The position numbers and the translations under genes are program-made. The notes beneath the pieces were generated by a model. That model did not search any database. It was given only the letters and a program-made list of their open reading frames with translations, and was not told the DNA's origin. Shown one piece after another: positions 31,728-43,623 of a stretch of 64,000 bases of DNA (the first letter of the stretch is position 1; every line of letters begins with the position of its first letter). Origin of the DNA: Toxorhynchites rutilus septentrionalis (Eukaryota; Arthropoda; Insecta; Diptera; Culicidae); the NCBI RefSeq assembly GCF_029784135.1, contig NC_073746.1:184331983-184395982 (forward strand), read 5' to 3'.

Positions 31728-32171
31728 ATTCGCGTTGACGGCATTGAGCTTCGTATTACGGAATGGGGGAGTAGGCATGACAATATAGGTTTGCAAAAGA
31801 AATAAACACGCTTTTAAAATAAAAATTGTGAATGGAGATTAGTTTTCCTAAACCAAATTAGTACTCTATTTGAAGCCAATAACTTTTGCCTACAAGTAGT
31901 GAAAAAATATCATACAAAAATTGTGTCTAAAGATAATTTTACATTATAACGGTAAGTTTTGGTGAGAATATCTGAAAATCAATAGAAATTAGTTTAAATT
32001 AGGGTCAGAACAACGTTCTTCTAGTAGGTAAATAACGCCAAGAAAAAAATTCATACAAATTTTAGTAATTTAAAAATACCTTAGGGCCGACTAATCTGAT
32101 AGAGAAGAGTTGGCCTCATACAAATTAATGTCGTATCCAGATGTCGACACCATTCCGCCGTCAACGTGAAT
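31728..32171. repeat. GTTGACGGC-family repeat, copy 3 (best ends)
   Basis: ATTCGCGTTGACGGC at the left is mirrored by GCCGTCAACGTGAAT at the right. Between lie GGCATTGAGCTTCG, CTAATCTGATAGAG and CCAGATGTCGACACC blocks shared with the copies at 12979 and 20200. Non-coding, about 444 bp. Confidence 0.6.
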
Positions 32172-32277
32172 GGGTGTTGTTGTTGAGCCAGTGGAAAAGT
32201 CCTCTCAAAGATGTCGAGTGCTCGTGTAGAGTTCTCCCGCAATTTGGTCACTTTTCTTCAATCGCACTGCAGAATTA

Positions 32278-32501
32278 AGCTTCACATACAACATCCACGT
32301 CACGTTCACGTTCGTCACGTCGCGTTGCGTCAATTAATCTACCATGAAATTCCTATTGAAGCATTCACATATACCAGCAACGGCAAGTCGAAGTTGCCGT
32401 TGCCGGTGTATGTGAATGTTTGCATAAGAACTGCTTGGAAGAATAATTGACGCAACGTGACGGGACGGAACGTGACGTGGATGTTGTATGTGAATCGCAC
32501 T
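32278..32501. mobile_element. Tourist-like fold-back MITE, 224 bp, TTA duplication
   Basis: It is almost wholly palindromic. CACATACAACATCCACGTCA, GTTGCGTCAATTA and ATTCACATATACCAGCAACG on the left pair with the inverted right arm, turning at about 32390. The right end is AATCGCACT and TTA flanks both sides. It is related to the 117-bp element at 46527. Confidence 0.7.
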
Positions 32502-34131
32502 TTAGCCCACATGTTGCTCTCCGCAAGTGGCTCAGCGTAAATTGCCGGAGCAATGAGCTGCTGTGTGACTTACCAAATTGTCGGCAGTCCAGTATTTTAC
32601 CAATTCTCGAGGGGAATTTTTGAACTTTCCAGTTATTCTAATCATTATAACTTTGCACGTCAGACCCACTTCGGATAACACCCCCCCCCCATTACTACGT
32701 TATGAAAAGGTATGTAGGCACGATACTCTAACCTAAAGTGTCTGTCGATAACAATTTGGCATGGAGAGGGCGAGAATGGAGTTTGGACGGGAGCATCAAA
32801 ATGGAGAAACGAAATCGAGGGTTGGATGGAAGTACTGAAGAATTGGGCCGAGAGGTTTGCAGTTTTTTTAGCGGGGAGCTTGGTAGGATGAGCTGATTCG
32901 TCCATGCAAGAAATGTCTTCTAATGTAATTACACGTTTCAGCGTTTGTACCGTTCCTTGTTTTATACATACGGGAGAGTGACCTGTTTCAATTCCGAAAA
33001 TCTGCCCAAAAAACTCACCGCTCTTACCTTCCGCTCGGAAAATCAATAAGTTTTGAGTCGTTTTTGTGGAAGAAATGTTCAACACCCTTATTCTTGTTAA
33101 CGGCCGTATCTGCTTTCGTTCGAACGCTCTGATTCGAACACGTTCGGAGAAGGTATCGTTGGTTTCGTTCGAGTCTGGTCGAACCTAAGACAAGATGAGA
33201 CAACTGGCTTCTTACTCTTCTTCGTCGTACAAAAAAGAAGCCAAGTCATAAAGATGCCAGAGTTGCCAAATATCATAAAATTTCAGATTTTTTAAATTTC
33301 TGTTTTTATGAATCGTAACATTTGGTTGGCTCGAATTTAATGATTTTGCATATTTTCAGTAAGGCAATCTCAAAAAGGATAAAGGATAAATCAAGTCTTG
33401 TAAATACCCATATCTATAATATAACAATGATATCCATAACAATTTGTCCAAGATTATCTGGAGAATCTTTTCTCGTTGATTCGTGCAAAACAACGGCGCT
33501 CAACTCCATCAGAAACAACTTGAAAATCGTGACTCTTTCGCAATACATGACCGTAGTACCGAATGCTTCGTATACAGCCGATACACAAGAACATCTTGTT
33601 GGATTGATGGACTTACTATCAAAGCGGCGAGAAGAATGTTTTTCCATATTTATGAGCTAGAGCCAACAACTCTGCCATCTGAATAGTGAATGATGAGACT
33701 TTCCATTTCTTCTTAGCAATGGAAATTATATTCCGAAATTTGAAATCGCATTAGGGACCTAACGAAGCTAAATTGACAAATGAGTGTTTTTCCGTTCACT
33801 TTACTCCATTGTGAAAAAACACATACATAAACTTGCATATAAATCCTTCACATTTGCTTTAAACTGAAAAAAATCGGCTTTGTTTACAAAATTTATCGAA
33901 ATCAGCCAATCAGAAATCAGAACGACTGACAGAAATTTGGACAGTATCTGACAGAAATTTGGTCCGTAAAAGACCCCCTATTGTCTGATCTTATCTTAGG
34001 GCTGAACGAATACACATTCTAATGTAAACACTGTTGGTGTTTCAAAATTTCAGACCTATCTAGAGAAATTGAATTGTCAAAGTGCAGTAAACAATAAAGT
34101 CGCCATCTACAAAATTATCGCAGTCTATTGA
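32502..34131. other. No gene recognised; run of C at 32681-32690
   Basis: A poly-C tract (about 10 C) lies at 32681. An open frame of 112 codons at 33322-33660 has a normal-looking composition but no family I recognise. CTGAAAAAAATCGGCTTTGTTTA at about 33863 recurs near 36206. Confidence 0.3.
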
Positions 34132-35369
34132 CCCTCCTGTACTCGCGTGACAAATCATAACACGTATACTCGCGCACGGTGTCACAGACCGAAAATTGAA
34201 CTTCTCTGTAATGTTGCCATTGTGTATTTTTCAGGCTTTATTGGCATTTTTTTTAAGAAGAGGGTATGACTGAATGAAAAAACTCCGAAAAATATGTTTT
34301 CTTCGTCTTTATTATGTTTTAATAGTGATCTAATTCAGCCAAAATAGAGTAATTTTTGATACTCCAACACAAATAACGAAATTCGAATTTTTCACTGTTA
34401 TTAATTAAAAGTAAGCGACTGAATATAGTTCATAGAAGTATAAAGAGCTATAAAATAACATAATAACGTATTAATTGATTGTGGTTCCATTGAAGTAAGA
34501 ATCAGAACATAGCATAACTGCATGCTCGAAACAAACATATTTTTTACATTTCATGCAGTTGTTGCGTGTTTTTCGAGTCTTTTATCGAAGAGAAGAATGT
34601 ATAATGACCTTCTACATAATTACCAGATGATAAAGGTTCTGGAATATAAAGTTTGCATATTTCTAATATTCTTTATCTCTGTTTTTTTGGTAAACTGAGA
34701 ATTAATGCCTTTTTTTAGATGGGGCATAAAAAGATGATATAAAAGGATTTCTAGAAACTTCCTTTTCTTTTTCTTGTTTTCTTGTCGATATTGTCCATTA
34801 TAAAAAAAATCCCCGAAACTGTAACTGTTAAAAATTACCATAAGCTACCGATTAGTTTATAGTTTACTGTTTAATATTCTTCCACAAGTGTGTATATGTA
34901 TGACCATTTTATTTAGCGAATAACTACACGAATGTCAAACATTTATATTTTGCTTTTGAACGTATGCATCTAACGACGAATAGTTAATATATGGATCCGT
35001 TCAATCCAGTTACAAAAGGCACTGAAATCAAATAAGAATAGTCCGGTAACGATCTCATGCATTATATTCAATGAATATTCGACGCCACTAACATTAATTT
35101 ATACATTTCATTCAACAATATTCTAGAATATGAAAAAAGGCACTTGTCCAAAAAAGTTACTCCTATACTCGCGTCGGTGTGTCAGACCAAAAGTGTTAAA
35201 AATGTGGCACACGTCCCCTTTGTACCAACACATGTGATACGCTAAACGATGACGAACGACGAATAACAAAGCTAGAGAGAATCGCAAAGTCGAAGTGTTG
35301 ATATTTTCTGAGAAATGAACGAATTATTGATTTCTCGGTCTGATAGACCAATGCGCGAGTATAGGAGTG
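34132..35369. mobile_element. 1.2-kb TTAA-type MITE, ends CTCCTRTACTCGCG, copy 2 (inverted)
   Basis: It starts CCCTCCTGTACTCGCG after TTGA (a decayed TTAA) and ends CGCGAGTATAGGAGTG before TTAA (35370-35373). It is the reverse complement of 8105-9300 along its whole length; for example, TTATATTTTGCTTTTGAACG here matches CGTTCAAAAGCAAAATATAA at about 8485. Non-coding. Confidence 0.7.
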
Positions 35370-36230
35370 TTAAAATTTATAGAGCAAAATTAGTGCAATG
35401 AAACGATTGCGATTTGTGGTGAAGACAGTGAAAGTGGAATACAGCTAGAATTCGATGAATGCATGGAAATTGAGGTAGATTCAGTTTGCATTAATCAATG
35501 CTGTTCGGATAGGTTTTCAGGCAGACGAAAAGACGTTTTGACAGCAGCTTTTACACAGCTTCAAAGCTGAAAATATATTTGTACTGATTTGACGTTTTTA
35601 TACTGATTACTGTACACTTACATTGTCGTGTTACTTTTTGATGTTCTACCCGAAACCTTACTGACTACCTGTATGCTACGATAAATCTGGTCTTAAACGG
35701 AAATAAATTCTAACTTGAATTCACTTGATCAACATTTCATCGATGGAGGTTCCATATTTACCTTTTTGCAGACTTTAATTTAACTAAAGAATTAATAGAA
35801 ATGGCAATTTACTAAATTTGAATTTGAAAATAGCCTAGCTGTAGCTACTAGCACGTTTTTCGACTATGATGTTGCTTGTCACTTTTGGAGTGAAGTTATC
35901 CGCTATGCTCCACTTTACATATGCGATGAAAAACAGGGTTGTACGGAATTCACTCAACTGTCAGACGAAACTGCCCTGTGGTTTCGTAACAAATGCACTG
36001 TGCGGTTATTGAAAAGCATGATGATATATTGCAGGAATTCAACGCTGATTAACATGAGCATGTTGCGTGGAAAAATATTCGATCTGTAGAAGTTTATAAC
36101 CATTTTCCGTGAGCTTCTCGAGAAGGTTTCGATGCTGTTTGAAGTATTCTTTTTACTGCCTCGAAGCGAGTGTATGCCGATAAGTTTCTAAATCTGCTTG
36201 ATCCTGAAAAAATCGGCTTTGTTTATAAAT
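35370..36230. other. No gene recognised
   Basis: AT-rich sequence with only short open frames. The repeated phrase AAATCGGCTTTGTTTA lies at its right end. Confidence 0.3.
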
Positions 36231-37255
36231 CGATGGGCAAATGGGCAAATCAGCTCATCATGTTGAGCGGCTCAGATCCGTTCAGCTCATACAAGTGAGC
36301 TGCTCATTTGGAACAGTTCTTCAACTCAGTTGAATTTTGAGGTTGTCCACACAATTGCATAACTACCATGGGACATTTTATTTTTTTATTATAGTGCTTA
36401 ATGGACGGAAAGCAAAAAAATAAACGAATTTAATTTGTAATTGTACACAAACTGAAATCCAACATAGAAGAAGCTTAGGATATGCCGAACTCAAACAACA
36501 GAAGAACCAGCAGTAGCCAAATAAAATGTCTTCAGAAATATTGGCCGAGACAACGTTTTTTGATAAAACTACCGTGATATTTTTTTGCATCCAAGGACAT
36601 AAAAATAAATCCACTAATAGGCGCAACGAGAAATAATTCTTCGCGATGACAAAGGTAACAAAAGGACCATTATCAATCATCAGCATTTATGTCGGGTGGT
36701 TTTCTGAATTGTTTTGATTCAGCACGCGGAAATAAATTTATTTGTTTCAACAGTCATGTTTAAATAACAATATAATATAGTAATTTCATTTACAAGCGTA
36801 TAATAATGTTTATTATTTTGTTTGGCGATGTAAGAAAAAATTAATGAAGTAACGAACGATTGAATATCTTCAAAACAAAAACCTTTTTCATATCTGGCAT
36901 CTCTGCTAAAGCTGAAGAACGAAGAGGGACACACGAAAACAAATTGACGTCATATCATAAAGCGCGGAGGACGAAAAATTCTTTCCCGTCCAAAATTCAC
37001 ATTCTCTTCAGCTTTTGCGCTCCACGGCTATGCAGCTCAGCTGCTCATCAGCTCAACAGCTCATCAGCTCAACAGCTCAGCAGAGCATCAGCTCAACAGC
37101 TCAGCAGCTCATCAGCTCAACAGCTCAGCTGCTCATCAGCTCTTCAGCTCTGTAATGAGCTGATGAGCAGCGTTGTTTTAATTGCGAGCCGATCCGAATC
37201 CGCTCACTATAATGAGGCGATTCGAATGAACAGCTCATGAGCGGATGGCACATCT
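36231..37255. mobile_element. AGCTCA-rich MITE, copy 2, with minisatellite
   Basis: The ends GATGGGCAAATCAGCTCATC and CAGCTCATGAGCGGATGGCA CATCTC are degenerate inverted repeats. Positions 37030-37160 hold a tandem array of CAGCTCATCAGCTCAACAG-like units. The rest matches 17935-18757 in reverse. Arrays of short boxes near the ends are typical of hAT transposase binding regions. Confidence 0.6.
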
Positions 37256-37921
37256 CTAATTTATACCCATGAGTCTTTTTGAAAACATGAATAGAAACTA
37301 TTGCTACATGTTCTTTGCAAGTATTATTCAAAGAGCTTCTGAATGTTTCCACCAGAGGCTATGATAAATGGACCTGAGAAGTTAGACGAATTGGTATGAA
37401 AGTATGGAGAAATTTACGTTGGTCATACCAGCCTATGATCAAAACGCGAAATCCAACAGTCACATAATTGGCGTGGTTTCCTATTATAAGGAGAGATGTC
37501 GACCAGGATTACCATTCCATAATTAAGAGGGATAAAACGCGGTACTTGGAATGGATTAAACGGTTTAGGATAACAATTGAAAATCATCCGTCTATGCAGT
37601 TTGAATTTCAGCGTGTCGATATTCTACTAAGTAATCATGATCAATTACAACGTATTTTTTCTTTTAAAACAAAACGTTTAACTAAACGATCAATTTGAAT
37701 GGCCAGAAACTTGGCGATGATGGTTGGGGACAGGTTAAAAACACTAAAGCCATCATTGTGTCACCTGTTGATAAAAGAAATGTGGTACGTTTATTTTTAT
37801 TAATCCGATTATTTTTGCTTTTAATAACAATACTCTCTCCGTGTAGTGGATTACAATAAGAAAAGTAACACATTTTCCCTCCTGAGTATTATTTTTATTT
37901 TTTTTAGCAAATTTAGATCTA
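37256..37921. other. No gene recognised
   Basis: A 76-codon frame at 37468-37698 has no recognised family. Nothing else is supported. Confidence 0.3.
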
Positions 37922-39678
37922 CATTGGAGAAAACCATTAGTGAATGCAGCTACGAAATCTTTAGTAGTTGAAACATTGGTAAAATTTACACATTTTTTGT
38001 ACATATTACCAAAACTCGATGGCACTCAGCGACGACTACCAGCAGCCCACAAACTCTACCATCAAAGCACGATTTTCGGAGCATATCCGGTCGCTCGACA
38101 ACAAAAAATTCGCGTCCGGGGTTAACGGAGAGTCATTTTGTGTATAAAATTGCTTCAAAGTGATTTCGTCCTCTTCCTTGCTGGAACCATCGACGAAGAT
38201 AACGGTACGAACGTGGTATACGATAACTATTTTAGGTAAACTTCGACTTTTTTGTGTAGTTAGATTTGTGAAAGATCTTATATATTATGAATAAGAATAT
38301 TTTTCTTACAGCAGATCCGATGTTCCGCTGCACAAGCGACGAGGAGGGGCTGGTGGCTTCCGGTGCAAGAGCAACAACTGCGACACAGAAGATTCAAATC
38401 AATTGTCGATACAGCAGAAGAAAAAAAATCCACCTGCAACCTAGGCCCAAACCAAGTCAGCTGCCTCTACTGTCAATGCATGTTTCCCTCGGACAACTTC
38501 AGGAGACTGCTATCTCGTCGAATGAATTACTCATGACAGATTCCGCCGCGAAGGAGTATTTTACTGACATTGACCTCCAAGGGAGAGATGTTAGAAAACA
38601 GAAAAGCATGCAGCTTCCATCGGGATTACCAGTGAAAATAGGTGAATATTCAATTATTTTCTAAATGTTTGCCGCACTGTTACACAACTCGTTCTATTTT
38701 GTAGAAATCAAGCTATTCCATGTGTTGAACGCGATTGTTGCATTTGGCAACGTATTCGCGATAGGGGCACCCGTGATCAACGTGAACCACATCAAGAAGA
38801 GCAAAGAGCGTACGACATGCATTATCGAGGATTTGTGTTTCGATGTCCCATCCGAGTATGTACGACTTGGTTCCGATTTCCATCTTCAAATCACCTTCGA
38901 AGTTGAGGATGAATTGATGTAATTTGCGATTCGGGTCGCGTAGCGAGAACGACGAGGTGGATATAAGGGAAGCACTGAGAGTCCAACTGCCACTAACATC
39001 AAACTTCTACGAAGGCGATAAGCTGCGAAGGCTTGTATGTTTGTTTGTATTTTTACTCTCTATTGTTTGACATATGAATTTTTGGCGTATTTGGATTCTT
39101 TTCAACGGTTAAGTTAATTCTATATTTTCTTTTCAAGTTTTGACTGTGCATCTTTTTTTCATTTTCTGGTGAAAAACACCTGCCGCACTCAAGGCCTTTT
39201 TCATAACGAGACTCAATTTTTGTTTTTTAACCACATGGTTGAAGGTTCTGCCTAAGCTGTAGAGGATGAGGATGCCCGAAAAAGCATGCTACTGAGTATT
39301 GTAATACAAAACTCACTCGTTAAAAGCCTACTGGAAAAGCTTTTCAATAATGAAATAAAGATAAAAATATTTCAACACAGCTTTTGAAATATATATTCAA
39401 AACATATTGTTAATCCCAATTACAAATGAGAACCATCAATTTCACTTGTATTGTACCGATGGTGGGCCAACAAATCAGCCAACACTGAACGGATGAATCG
39501 ATTTAGTTGGGTCGAAATTGAGCCAACACTGGACTTATAAACCGTAGTTTCGTTTGGCATTGGTGTCTACCAATTTAGGATAGTAGGATGTACCAATGAT
39601 TAGTAGGGTCGAAAATACTAACGAATTGGTAATATTTACCAAAAAATTCGTCATATTTACTAAATATTTCTCTCAGTG
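37922..39678. mobile_element. CACTG-TIR element, copy A, carrying spliced coding-like sequence
   Basis: The left end CATTGGAGAAAACCATTAG and right end TTTACTAAATATTTCTCTCAGTG match the two cleaner copies at 40073-43963 and 42566-43623. TA flanks both sides. The terminal 150-200 bp (TTTAGTA...AACATTGGTAAA...ACACATTTTT; and ...ATTAGTAGGGTCGAAAATAC) are shared. The centre (38010-39050) is not, and carries exon-like sequence. The CACTG start with a 2-bp duplication recalls the CMC (CACTA/Mirage/Chapaev) group, but this is a weak inference. Confidence 0.5.
38021..39035 (+). pseudogene. Exon-like segments inside the CACTG element, family unknown
   Basis: Segment 1 opens with an ATG at 38021 (MALSDDYQQPTNSTIKARFS, continuing EHIRSLDNKKFASGVNG) and then needs a frameshift. 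It ends at TTTTAG|GTAAAC near 38236. Segment 2 follows TTTTTCTTACAG (about 38311). It is open for about 110 codons (ADPMFRCTSDEEGLVASG...; ELLMTDSAAKEYFTDIDLQG) to AAATAG|GTGAAT at about 38641. Segment 3 follows TATTTTGTAG (38704) and begins EIKLFHVLNAIVAFGNVFAI. It contains HIKKSKERTTCIIEDLCFDV, stops after VEDELM at 38922, and resumes in another frame (SENDEVDIREALRVQLPLTS) to about 39035. Splice sites at each junction and protein-like composition argue for a real, now broken, gene. I do not recognise it. It could be a captured host gene or the element's own decayed protein. Confidence 0.35.
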
Positions 39679-39695
39679 TATCCACCAGTTTGAAC

Positions 39696-40038
39696 CAAGG
39701 CGTTTATATCAATGTATAACAGGTGAAGCAACATCATCACTCCAATAAGAAGGGGATTACGGTTTGTGGAGCGGGGGTTGTTTGTTTTGTTATTGCTAGG
39801 ATACGCCATTTTTGCATTTCCACATGCGAGAGTAGTGGAAATGAGAATGAAATTCTACAAAATCATCCTGTCTTTTTCCGAACATAGTAGGCATCGCTCG
39901 AATAAGAATCGTAGCAGTTTGTAGAGAGCCGCCGGCAGCGTTCGGATGCTGTTTGTAAACAATACCGACAGCAATTCCAATATGGCTGAAAGTGCATTTC
40001 ATATGATTGTTTCACCTGGTACATATAGAGGCGCCTTG
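39696..40038. mobile_element. hAT-type MITE, copy 3, perfect 8-bp target duplication
   Basis: It begins CAAGGCGTTTATATCAATGT and ends ACATATAGAGGCGCCTTG. GTTTGAAC flanks both sides exactly (39688-39695, 40039-40046). TTCCAATATGGCTGAA near 39975 is shared with the copy at 13436. It is 343 bp, longer than its sisters. Confidence 0.75.
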
Positions 40039-41143
40039 GTTTGAACGATACCTGCAATAGTAAATGTCGTTGCACTGGAGAAATAGTTTAGTAAAAGCAG
40101 CTACCAAATCTTTAGTAGCAAAAACATTGGTAAATATACACATTTTTTGTAAATATTACTAAAATTGCGTAAAAAAGATGTCAGACGCAATGAAAGTTCC
40201 TACCAGGAATTCGTATATTTTACTTCATACCATTAGTAAGTTTGTTTTTATTGTCATACCTAACAACTGTGATGTGCGCACTTTGTCTTTTGTCTTTTAG
40301 AGACGAAGCGATTCGGAGGTAAGCACTTCGTTTTTATTGAATTTAATTATGTATTCATCTCCCCCGAGAATTTGTTTTCATATTTTCGGCGGGGAAAATA
40401 TCACAAGAAATTTTGATCCATATTAACATAATTGACCTAATACAATTTTTTTTCTTTTTTAGTTGGCCTTAAAATTATATGCAGTACAATCATTCATCAT
40501 AAACAAATCGGAGATAATTATTCGTTTTTTTACATCATTTACATCACCTCGGTCGGGAAACTATTTTCATATTCCCGCCAAGGATAAACATCAGTTATAT
40601 TCTATACATTACAACACTATTGACCTTTTTCCTTGTCTTTACAGCTGGCATGATCCCAGACTGGTAATACTTGTTTACCAAAAACCATCCAAGCTATGGG
40701 ATTGAAAGTAACGGCGAGTTTGTCGCTAAGATTGGCCGTAAAAAACTCATCGACCGTAAAAAACTTAAGGTGAACATACATAATTTATTGCATATTTAAT
40801 ATCATTAACATATGTATTTCTTTTCTTCATAGGGACACGAGAGAACAAAATACGGATGAAACGTGCTAATTCTACCGTCAATCTGCTAATCAGCTAATGC
40901 AAATCAGAGCGATGCAGCAGGAAGAGAAACGGGAACTTGCTTTGGAAATGCTCATCAAATTGAGGTGGTTGAGGCTGCGATTGAAATTTGCCTCTTGTAC
41001 TCAGTTTATAGAATGATTCCAACGAGAATTATTGATGTTTATAGAATAAGTTATTAGTATAATGTATTCTAAGTAAGTAGAATTGAACGCAAACTGGACT
41101 TAAAAATAATTATTAAAAAATACTGTTATTATCCCTGATGATA

Positions 41144-42172
41144 GGTTTTGGCAGGCGTACTCCCACTAAAAGATCGCTTCAATTTATTCGGTTCCTCATT
41201 CGGTGTAAGGTTATGAATCCATTGGTGATCGGAAATTTTGAGCAATTGATCGAGCTAAATTTTCATTCTGGATTCATGAGTTCATATCATGAATTCACCT
41301 CTATGCAGGTTGTTCCTTCTTCGTATATTCCCAACCGTGTTTGTTTTCCTGACTACATCAATTCCTCTGTACATTTCGATCTGTTCATGAAGGAGAAAAT
41401 CCATGAAAATCCAAATTATCTTAGATTGGGGTTCGTTCCTACGATCTTCAATGCAAAGTATGGGCGTATCAATTGTGATAATATGTACTTTACTGATGGG
41501 TCCTCTATGAATGAGTCCACAGGATTTGGAGTGTTCAACGTATTTTTTAGCACCTCACACAGTCTTCAGAATCCTTGCTCGGTATATATTGCTGAATTGG
41601 CAGCGATATACTGGGCGGTGGACAGCGTCGCCTCACGACCTGTTGAACACTATTACATTGTAACGGATAGTCTTAGCTCTGTCGAAGCTATCCGTTCAGT
41701 GAGGCCGGAAAAGCACTCGCCGTACTTCCTTGAGAGAATACGAGAAATTTTGAGTGCTTTATCCAGACGCTGTTATGTCATTACCTTTGTCTGGGTCCCT
41801 TCACATTGCTCAATTCCGGGTAATGAGAGGGCTGACTCATTGGCAAAGGTAGGTGCAATTGAAGGCGACATTTATCAGCGTCAAATCGCCTTCAATGAAT
41901 TTTATTCTTTAGTCCGCAAAAATACCATTGCTAACTGGCAACGCAAGTGGAATGAAGATGAATTGGGCCGGTGGTTTCACTCGATTATCCCTAAGGTTAG
42001 CCTCAAACCGTGGTTCAAAAGTCTGGACTTGAGTCGGGACTTTATTCACACTTTCTCCCGACTCATGTCCAATCACTGTTCGTTAGATGCACTACTCTTC
42101 CGTTTCAATCTTGCCAGCAGCAATCTCTGTGTTTGTGGCCAAGGTTATCACGACATCGAGCACATTGTTTGA
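41144..42172 (+). CDS. LINE ORF2 C-terminal part: RNase H and Cys/His tail
   Basis: An open frame of about 343 codons starts at the 5' truncation point and so lacks endonuclease and RT. A type I RNase H domain is clear: YFTDGSSMNESTGFG (first Asp), CSVYIAELAAIYWAV (Glu), YYIVTDSLSSVEAIRS (second Asp) and WVPSHCSIPGNERADSLAK (His and last Asp). A C-terminal block with SSNLCVCGQGYHDIEHIV follows, the Cys/His motif after RNase H in I-like mosquito LINEs. The frame stops at TGA at 42170-42172, where the 56.7-kb copy reads VVWSC, so a nonsense change truncates the tail. RNase H after RT is a trait of the I/Loa/R1 groups; I clade is my best guess. Confidence 0.8.
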   Translation, partial: GFGRRTPTKRSLQFIRFLIRCKVMNPLVIGNFEQLIELNFHSGFMSSYHEFTSMQVVPSSYIPNRVCFPDYINSSVHFDLFMKEKIHENPNYLRLGFVPTIFNAKYGRINCDNMYFTDGSSMNESTGFGVFNVFFSTSHSLQNPCSVYIAELAAIYWAVDSVASRPVEHYYIVTDSLSSVEAIRSVRPEKHSPYFLERIREILSALSRRCYVITFVWVPSHCSIPGNERADSLAKVGAIEGDIYQRQIAFNEFYSLVRKNTIANWQRKWNEDELGRWFHSIIPKVSLKPWFKSLDLSRDFIHTFSRLMSNHCSLDALLFRFNLASSNLCVCGQGYHDIEHIV

Positions 42173-42565
42173 TCGTGCGAGGTGTATCTGGTCGCCAGAT
42201 CGAATTTAGAAAACTCCCTTCGGGCCCGAGGAAGACAGCCCAATGTGCCGGTGAGAGATGTGTTGGCTCGGTTAGACCTTGATTACATGTCCCATATATA
42301 TGTTTTCCTTAAAGCTATAGATCTTCGTGTGTGATTGTCCCTACATCATTATACCCTCCTTTCCTTCCTTCGCGGGTAATTCGTCCCCTTGCTATAAATA
42401 GTAGAATAAGTTGAAATGTAAATACACTATAGATATACGAATAGATTTAAGAAATGAGTGTTCATCAACATTGTTCCAATTTCCTTATATCCCATCCTTC
42501 TCCTAAAAATATGTCACCCTCCTAAACTCAAGTACACCGCGAGTAATCGGTTTTCCACCTTACTG

Positions 42566-43623
42566 CACTGGAGAGAAAGTTTAGTAAACGCAACTACAAA
42601 ATATTTAGTAATCAAAACTTTGGTAAAATATACACATTTTTAGTACATATTACTAAAACATTGTAAAAATGATGTCAAATGCAATGTTCTCCCCTACCAA
42701 CGATTCGTACATTCTACTTCATAGTGTAAGTAACCTTGTTTACATATCTAGTAAATGTGCAGTGCGTACTTCGCGATCGCTTTGAAACGTTTGTTGAAGC
42801 GGAGCGATTCGGAGGTAAATAATAAAAAATATTCTGTTTTGTTTGGATATTGTGATATATTACTCGACCCTGAACCGTAATATGAATATGGGGCTTAAAT
42901 ACAGCGGTTACTATACATCCCGTGGAATCGTATGGCAAGAGGAGAATGAAAAACAGTCGATGGAAGCCAGGGCAAGTAGTGAGACACAAGGTTTTAAGGT
43001 TTATACTAAAGATTTTTTTTTCAGGTTCTAACGTTGGAAAATAGTGGGCAACTTTATTGAAAAAGCAATTTGTAAATCGGAGGTAAGCATTTAATTTTTA
43101 TGTCACATTTAAATATACGTCTATCTAACATATATTTGTTTCATAAATACATATTCATCAGCTATCATTGATATATTTGTATTTCTATGAGCTGTCCCTG
43201 TCCCTAAATGGCGAAAAGCATTGCGGTGCAGTAGGAAAATGAACATAATTATGACCAAGCCCACAACCCATTGGAAGTTGTAGAATTATTACCATGAAAA
43301 TTAATGTTATTAGTATATAGTTATTATTGTAGAGTTATTGCAATTATATATATAATAAGTTATTAGTAATGTATTCTAGATATATAGAATAAATGAAAAT
43401 GTGAATTCAGTGAATGATTCAGAAGAATATCGTTACTATCACTGATTGATATTTATCATCAATATTGAACCAATGATGCGAACCATTATTGAACTAACAC
43501 TGCACCAACTAATCGTAGTTTTGTTGGACATAAGTACCAATAATTAGTAGGGTAGAAAATGACTAGTGAATTAGTAATATGTACCAAAGAATTCGTCATA
43601 TTTACTAAATATTTCTCTCAGTG
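42566..43623. mobile_element. CACTG-TIR element, copy C (inner), in the LINE 3' UTR
   Basis: CACTGGAGAGAAAGTTTAG and TTTACTAAATATTTCTCTCAGTG bound 1058 bp. Flanks are TG on both sides. The uninterrupted LINE 3' UTR at about 57360-57410 shows where it landed (after GAGTAAYCGGTTTTC). It shares ends and the GAGCGATTCGGAGGTAA block with copy B, but I see no transposase. Confidence 0.65.

Noticed and set aside
33322..33660. 112-codon frame as a possible gene
   Set aside because: No recognisable domain, overlapping frames of similar length on both strands and no splice support; left as unassigned.
37030..37160. CRISPR-like array
   Set aside because: Units are contiguous with no unique spacers; it is a minisatellite in a eukaryotic MITE.
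37468..37698. 76-codon frame as a gene
   Set aside because: Composition is not distinctive and neighbouring frames are similarly open by chance.
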